Below are positions 57,746 to 64,000 of a stretch of 64,000 nucleotides of DNA, piece after piece (position 1 is the first letter of the stretch; each line of letters begins with the position of its first letter). Location: positions 6,758,001 through 6,822,000 of the forward strand of contig OY978525.1 in the NCBI GenBank assembly GCA_963854835.1, given 5' to 3'. This DNA is from Megamerina dolium (lineage: Eukaryota; Arthropoda; Insecta; Diptera; Megamerinidae). Both the position numbers and the translations under genes were made by a program. The notes under the pieces were generated by a model. It was given only the letters and a program-made list of their open reading frames with translations. It did not search any database and was not told where the DNA came from.

Positions 57746-59660
57746 AACGACCTCTGTTGAAAGTTCTTTAAAATATATTTGTATACCCAATATTTCTGCA
57801 AAAATAGTCACTTTTTCCGTTTTTTTTCTCTTCAATTGTAATCAAGTTGATGTGAGATTTTTATCATTTGTCATATTGTTAGAATACACTATTGGTGAGA
57901 AGATTTCCAAGCAAAAGTCGCAAAAACTGTCAAAGCACAAAAAAGTAGAAGAAAATGCCGCCCACCGAAATAAAGAAGTAATAGTTGTAAACTAAAAAAG
58001 TTATGTTGCTCCACTGCGAATGCATCAACAAAATAGCACAGAAGACCATGGAAGAAATAGAGTAATAAAATAGAATACTTTTTTTTTTTTTTGCACATTC
58101 AAGTGGCAATTTTGCATTCTCTTCTCTTGATGATGATGATAATACATATTGACAGAGTTTGAATTTGACGTTTCTGAAGTATAACATTATAAAGAAACGG
58201 ACAATTAATAATGTCTTCTAATAAATATGACTATCTTTAGAGTATTGAAGAAGAAGAAGAAGAAAAAATAATAAAATACCGAATGCAACCTTTAAAAAGG
58301 TGATTTCTTTTGTGAATTACTTTTGTTTTTACTTTGTACGTTACAATACAATATTGCCATTAGTTAGCATTATTACTTACTCGTACTATAATATTATGAC
58401 TATTTTTATTAGATTAACATTTAAATCAAACCATTTGCCTCAATAACCTAAATTCTTTTTTAACTCTTATGCTGGTAATGTTTACTGATGTTGCTGCTGC
58501 TGCTGCTGCTGCTGCATGATGTTGTTATTATTTTTTTATAATATTCTTATGCCAGACAACAGCTTCTCAAGCAATTTGATTGTTGTTGTTGTTGTGTAAA
58601 TAACATCAACAAAACATTGAATCCAAAAAAAAGCAAAAACATTATCCACAACAAGTTTCGTGCAATCGAGTGCAATCACCTGTCGTTGTTGCACTGTTGT
58701 CGTAGTTGCTGCATTGTTGCACTGTCTTACATGTGTACTGAGTAGCGGAAAAGATCATCTGTGGCAACGTACAACAAGAACAATGAGAATGTTGACTGGC
58801 GCGCCCAAAATCGAGCGAATTTAAATGTAAGCTTTTTTGTGTTGATTTTAATTTATCAAAACAGAGCAAGCCGAGCCGAGCCGTAAGAAGTCATTTAGAC
58901 CATAGCATAATAGTCGCACAAGATGCGCTCATTTGCATTTCAAAGTGAAGCGCGAATACTTTGAATAAAATGAACTTCAGCTTTTTTGGAGTTTCAATAT
59001 ATGAAATTAAAAAAAAAAAAAAAAAAAAGACAACCAAGAACAATGAATATATAGAACATTATAGGAGAAGTGTTGGTTTCGATGACATGCATGCGATTCG
59101 TCGAACCACTTTCAGCCAAAAAGCAAATTAATTTGCTTGGAATTTCTATTGGAAAACTTTGAAAACAGCTAATTTGTTTGTGCTTCTTTTGAAATGAACT
59201 TTACTGAAGCTATTTGTAGTCCGATGCTGCGAGGTCAATACTTTACATCAAGGCTCTCGGAAGGTTGTCGGCGAATTTACACTAATTCCTAAAAATTCAG
59301 TTACGCTGATCTTAATAAATATCTAATATGTAGTGCAGCTCACCGAATGGGTTGAGTTATGTGAAAATATTTATCCCCTAAAAATGTTTGCGAAGGAATT
59401 ACTAATGGGAGCTGACCTTACGTTTTATCTCCAAAAAGCGATTCCTGGAGAGCTATGGCGTCAAAGGTTGAATATTAGATATTTTTAGATTCATTTTGTA
59501 GAGTGTGTTTCCTAAAGTGTAAACATAGGATGTGAGAACGTTTTGGAAAAATGTTGTGGAGTAAAAATGAATGGGGGCCGCTCATACATTTCCGAGAGTA
59601 GTGTGAGCGAATGTACTAAAAACAGCAGATCTGTAGGGGTTTTTTGAATAATATATCATA
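57746..59660. repeat. AT-rich stretch with microsatellites
   Basis: GATGATGATGATAATA at 58130, GAAGAAGAAGAAGAAGAA at 58247-58265, (CTG)n at 58493-58515, GTTGTTGTTGTTGTTG at 58582-58596 and poly-A at 59010-59029. A less AT-rich piece at 58665-58890 with GCACTGTTG words (GTTGTTGCACTGTTGTCG, CATTGTTGCACTGTC) is the only part that looks different. No gene supported. Confidence 0.5.
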
Positions 59661-61012
59661 TCGTTCAATAAGTCTAGGAACTAAATACCAAAACAAAACC
59701 ATTTTTTGTTTTTTTATGCTTCTTTATTCATAAACATAACCATCAACGACCAACGTGACGTATACGGCACGATAACTAGGTCCATCTTTATGGAGCGGGT
59801 TTATTTTCCCTATAACGGCTTTTCTAACTTTTCGATAACTTGTTTATCTTTCGTCTCAAAATACGAGTTTGTTTCAGCAATAACTTTGAGCGACTCATTT
59901 GAGCCAAATCTCATTCCGTGGAGAATTTTTTTCAAGTCTTCTAACAGCTAATAGTCGCTGGGAGCCAAATCTGGCGAATATGGTGGGTGCGGTAACAATT
60001 CGAGGTGTAATTCGTGTTGTTGTAGTAGCAAAAAATACGAAAATACTTTGTTTTGATCCCGTACTAAACATTTCCGTATTCCGCTGAGTTGAATGAACCT
60101 TGGTCGACCACGTGGTCGATTGTGTCCGGGATGTAAGCCCGTCCTATCTTGGGAAGCAGTTGCGACTTGTGACACGGACCGTTGCCTTGATGAAAAAGAA
60201 CTTTGTTCTTTTGCATTTGAGGTTGTATTACTGCGATTTCGTTTTTCAATCGCTCCCATAATGCTACGTAATATTCGGTATTGATGCTTCTTCATTTTTT
60301 AAGGTATTCAATGAATATTATGCCGTGTGTATCCCAAAATACAGAAGTCAAAATTTTACCATTTGACTGTTGAGTTTTTGAGAGCTTTGGCCGACATTCA
60401 TCGGCCATTCGCCACTCAGCTGACCGACGATTCGATTCTGGTGTATAGTAATGGATCCATTTTTTATTCAATGTCACAAACCGAATCAAAAAATCGCGAT
60501 TATTACACGTAAACAGTGTTAAACAGCGCTCTGATGCGTTCGTTGTGTTTTTTTTTCCATTGTGAGCAAACACGGCACCCATTTGGAAAAGAGCTTGTTC
60601 ATAGACAAATGTTTATGAATGATGTTGGGTACGCTACCATATGATATCTTTAGGATGTCGGCTATCTTACGGCGTTTCAGTTTTTGATTTTCCATCGACC
60701 ACGACCATGTTTGAAATCAACAAACCACCGACAAATGGTTGTTTTCAATGGGGTAGAATCTTGATGGTACTTTTCAAGCTTGAACGATGTTATTTCCCAT
60801 CCAAAAACTACGTTTAATCAACACATGAAATTCATTTCGTTCCATTTTTGATAAGATTACAAAACTAGCGTTACTTAAACGACTGTAAGTGGACAACTAA
60901 TAGTACGAATATCGTTAAATTTTGACAGGCATTGTCTGAAGGTTAAAAAATAATAAGGTTATGTTGTTTGTAGTGCCATCTCTTGGATAGTCACGGGATT
61001 TATTGAACGATG
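59661..61012 (-). mobile_element. mariner element I, both ends present
   Basis: TA at 59659-59660 and 61013-61014. TCGTTCAATAAGTCTAGGAACT on the left pairs with the complement of AGTCACGGGATTTATTGAACGA on the right. 1352 bp, slightly longer than usual because of an internal insertion. Confidence 0.88.
59730..60845 (-). pseudogene. mariner transposase (element I), two catalytic Asp lost
   Basis: Start at the ATG ending 60845 (MERNEFHVLIKR), the usual mariner opening. Next come shifted frames with ENQKLKRRKIADILKISYGS and LFSKWVPCLL, then RFVTLNKKWIHYYTPESNRR: relatives have VTMDEKWIH, so Asp is now Asn. Then VFWDTHGIIFIEYLKK and NKVLFHQGNGPCHKS, where HQDNAP has become HQGNGP. About 120-140 unrelated bases (about 60020-60160) follow, then LELLPHPPYSPDLAPSDY with the third Asp. 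The C-terminus includes LKKILHGMRFGSNESLKVIA. Seventh mariner copy; distinct lineage. Confidence 0.87.
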
Positions 61013-61719
61013 TATTATGAAGATAGATAATAAAAGTCTTAAAAAAATACTGGATAAAAAAAATTAATGGAAGTCGGTCATATATTTTACCCGTGCGATC
61101 TTGAAAAGCTGTGAGTTTTTAACTATTGAAAAATTGTCGCTTGGTCATCGATAGACGAGCATCTTTTAAATGTACAAATATTTCCTTTTTCAACAAAAAT
61201 TTTTGTTGAGAGTTGACCGAACCGGAAGTCAAATCGACAAAGTCTTGCATGAAAGGCCAATACGTTAACCTCACTTGCCTTGGTCCTAATTAAAACACCA
61301 AATTTTTTTCAGAGATTTTTTTAGGCAATATTATCAATTTTAAAATGAAAATATATAGTACAACATTGCATTGCCAGTTGCCAGTTTCCAGTTGCCAGCT
61401 GCAGTTGATTAATGCATCAGGACCGTCAGTTGAGAAAAAGCGCGTTTTTCTCCATCACCTCCATTTCATTATTTAAAACATTATAAAGTAAAACATATTG
61501 TATGAATAGAATAAAAATAATTTCTTTCTTACGGAAAATAATAAAACTTATTTCTATCTAACGTCAGTACTAGTTGAGCTAATACGAGTGGCATAAGTGA
61601 GTTGGTAAACGAAAAAAAAGAATACTTACACATCCATATGCTCTAAAATAAGTTTGCCTGATTACACAAGGATAAATGATGATTTTCGTAAAATGCAGAC
61701 AGCTCCAATAATTGGCTGC

Positions 61720-61751
<32 letters not shown>

Positions 61752-62355
61752 AAATATAAAGGCTCACTATACTATCATACAATATATTTATAGGTACTAT
61801 ACTCATATACTCAGAGCAAAAAAATTAACTCCCTCACGCATTCATACACACATACACACAGACAATATGATGATGATGATGATGATGATGAAAGGAGTTA
61901 AATTGATTACAAAAGTAGTACGATAAGTAAGCAATCGTTGTATGTAAATTAACGATGGCATTGTTGATTTGTTATATCTCTGTCTTCTTTGTAATAACAC
62001 ATACATACATACATACGATAGTTATATGCATAAGAAAATTTTCATAAGGGTGTGTCGCATAGCACAAGAAGACATGTAACGTATGGAATTGATTTATGAT
62101 GTTACGTTACGAGCTAAAGAAATTAGTTTTTTCTTTATTGTTTGTGAAATAGTTTTGTAAAAATAAATTTGCAAAGTATTGTGTAAAGAAAAAAAAATAA
62201 AATAAAATAAAAAGAAGAGAAAATGATAAGGATAGCAGTTTAGGCTGAATGGCTGAAAATATTTCAAGCATTTTTGCAATGAAAAATGATCATTTTTATT
62301 AAATATATTTTCATTATATGTATGTTATTTCAGATTAAATTCAAATATTGGACTG
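61013..62355. repeat. AT-rich stretch with microsatellites
   Basis: (CAA)n at 61718-61750, (GAT)n at 61867-61889, (ACAT)n at 61999-62016, and a 7-8-mer CCAGTTG repeat at about 61379-61400. No gene. Confidence 0.6.
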
Positions 62356-63770
62356 TTGTAGGATTTGTGTGTGATGGAAAGCGCTGCTTTTATATGAGCT
62401 TTAGATCTGTATTGAAAAATATATACATCTTTTATATAAAATCTTAAATAATTCCTTACCTATTTCATCACTATAAATGGATATTGTTTTGAGCTTCTAA
62501 GCATTGAGTGATGCATCGGAGTATGGTGTATTAATGCCGAAAAATTGCAATAATTCCGATAATTTTTTTTTTGTAAAAACATTATCGATAAATTTTTTCG
62601 ACATTATTTAATCTTTTTTCGACATTAATGCACATAGCGGTTTTCCAATAATTAGGCCTCTCACAGAAGGTTCAGTTCTTACTGCTCCCATCTATTTTTA
62701 TATGAGCTTTGGATCTGGATTAAAATATATGTACATCTTTTATATAAATTCTTAAATAATTCCTTATTTCATCACTATAAAAGGATATTATTTTGTGCTC
62801 CTAAGCATTGAGGCGTGCACCGGAGTATGGTGTATTAATTCCGAAAAATTGCAATAATTCCGATAATTTTTTTTTTGTAAAAACATTATCGATAAATTTG
62901 TTCGACATTATTTAATCTTTTTTCGACATTAATGCACATAGCCGTTTTCCAATAATTAGGCCTCTCACAGAAGGTTCAGTTCTTACTGCTTCCATCTATT
63001 TTTGGATGAGCTTTAGATCTGGTTTAAAATATGTGTATATTTTATATAAATTCTTAAATAATTTCTTATTTCATCACTATAAATGAATATTGTTTTGAGC
63101 TTCTAAGCATTGAGTGATGCATCGGAGTATGGTGTATTAATGCCGAAAAATTGCAATAATGCCGAATTTTTGTTTTTTATTGTGAAAAACTTATATCGAT
63201 ATTATTTATTTTTTCGATATTAATGCACATAGCTGTTTTCCAATAATTAGGTCTTTCACAGAAGGTTCAGTTCTTACTGCTTCCATCTATTTTTATATGA
63301 GTTTTGGATTTGGATTAAAATGTATGTACATCGTTTATATAAATTCTTAAATAATTTATTATTTCCTAAGCTCCTAAGCATTGAGGGGTGAATCGGAGTA
63401 TAGTGCATTAATGCCGAAAAATTGCAATCATTTTTATTTTTATTAAAATAATTTTTTATTTTGAAACACTTATTTTTTCATTCTTCGAAAATTGTGAGAA
63501 TTAATATTTTCGCCATCATTTCACTGACCTATGAAATAATGTCGAAATGAAATATTGCAAAAATTACAATAATCATTATTCCACTTAAAAAAATTGGACA
63601 TTATTGCATTTTGTCTATGAGCATTAATGTCGAAAAAGTACAATAATGTCGATCAAAATTTCGACACCTTACACAATTTAATGGATACATTTTTTCGACA
63701 TTATTTCATCTTTTTTCAACGTTAATGCACATAGGCGTTTCCCAATATTTAGGTCTCTGAATAGATTTTT
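62356..63770. repeat. Tandem repeat of ~290-300-bp units, 3-4 copies
   Basis: TTTTTCGACATTAATGCACATAG recurs at about 62617, 62919, 63206 and 63715, and CTCACAGAAGGTTCAGTTCT at 62658, 62964 and 63255. Each unit also has TATGGTGTATTAAT(G/T)CCGAAAAATT. The last interval (63430-63700) is more diverged and enriched in AATGTCGAAA words like those at 40531-40925. Non-coding. Confidence 0.88.
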
Positions 63771-64000
63771 TCCAAAATTTGTAACTAATGATATCGCAAA
63801 AAATATGCCAATAACTAATTTAGGTAGCTTGGGTTCCCACACTCAATGGTCCAAGGCTACATTGAGGTCGTGCTTCCACGTGCAACATGCATAGTAAATT
63901 TGGAAACTTATACCTTAAATTGATTGGAATAATGATCTAAGTCGATTTAGCCATACTTATATGTCTGTACGTGCATATTCATATGATATCTGCAATAGTT
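63771..64000. other. AT-rich end of window
   Basis: No feature recognised. GTAGCTTGGGTTCCCACACTC at 63823 hints at more element sequence but is not identified. Confidence 0.3.

Noticed and set aside
1..64000. Endogenous virus or LTR retrotransposon with gag-pol or env
   Set aside because: No protease, integrase or envelope motif and no pair of long terminal repeats was seen.

Overview
The window looks like a gene-poor piece of a fly nuclear genome, most likely a tephritid fruit fly or a close relative. This is inferred from AT-rich sequence with many short CAA/GTT, CAG, CAT and GAA runs, mini-me-like repeats carrying a (GTCY)n tract (described in Diptera), several mariner lineages common in flies, and many TACGAGTA/ACATACATATGTA-type stretches. 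I found no intact host gene, no multi-exon structure I can defend, no rRNA or bona fide tRNA gene and no CRISPR array. It is best read as an intergenic or long-intron region filled with decayed transposable elements.

Layout. 1-6.3 kb: AT-rich sequence, two SINE pieces, a locally CpG-richer stretch (about 4.3-5.0 kb) and many microsatellites. 6.3-8.3 kb: mariner remnant abutting a minus-strand mini-me-like ~153-bp array. 10.3-11.5 kb: a complete but dead Tc1/mariner element with D-x36-D spacing. 15.3-16.4 kb: a ~270-bp noncoding tandem repeat. 17.4-19.0 kb: a large mini-me-like element with ~150-bp units in a ~300-bp dimer. 20.2-21.9 kb: a decayed non-LTR reverse transcriptase next to a 0.5-kb MITE. 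23.2-24.4 kb and 25.9-27.0 kb: two mariners with clear inverted ends. 27.5 kb: a 258-bp MITE. 28.8-30.1 kb: a mariner split by a SINE. 31.8-34.5 kb: a ~185-bp satellite-like array. 36.7-38.25 kb: a foldback-like structure with an internally deleted mariner in its middle. 41.5-42.7 kb: the best preserved coding relic, a reverse transcriptase C-terminal half with one frameshift and one stop. 43.2-47.6 kb: three SINEs, one TE-in-TE insertion and a second ~153-bp array. 47.7-48.3 and 51.9-52.6 kb: RNase H/C-terminal relics of another non-LTR lineage, around a mariner at 50.5-51.5 kb. 55.1-57.7 kb: a second MITE copy, non-LTR fragments, a mariner split by a SINE and a further SINE. 59.7-61.0 kb: another mariner. 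62.4-63.8 kb: a ~300-bp tandem repeat.

The elements form a layered record. tRNA-derived SINEs (at least ten copies or pieces, with two alternative 3' ends) depended on a LINE for movement; several interrupt older mariners. Mariner transposases are all broken, several by substitution of catalytic aspartates. The most interesting items are the SINE family with two tail types and a snapback 40-bp palindrome, the foldback composite, the dimeric satellite arrays, and an inverted pair of MITEs 33 kb apart. All family assignments come from reading translated motifs and repeat structure by eye; no database search was run.
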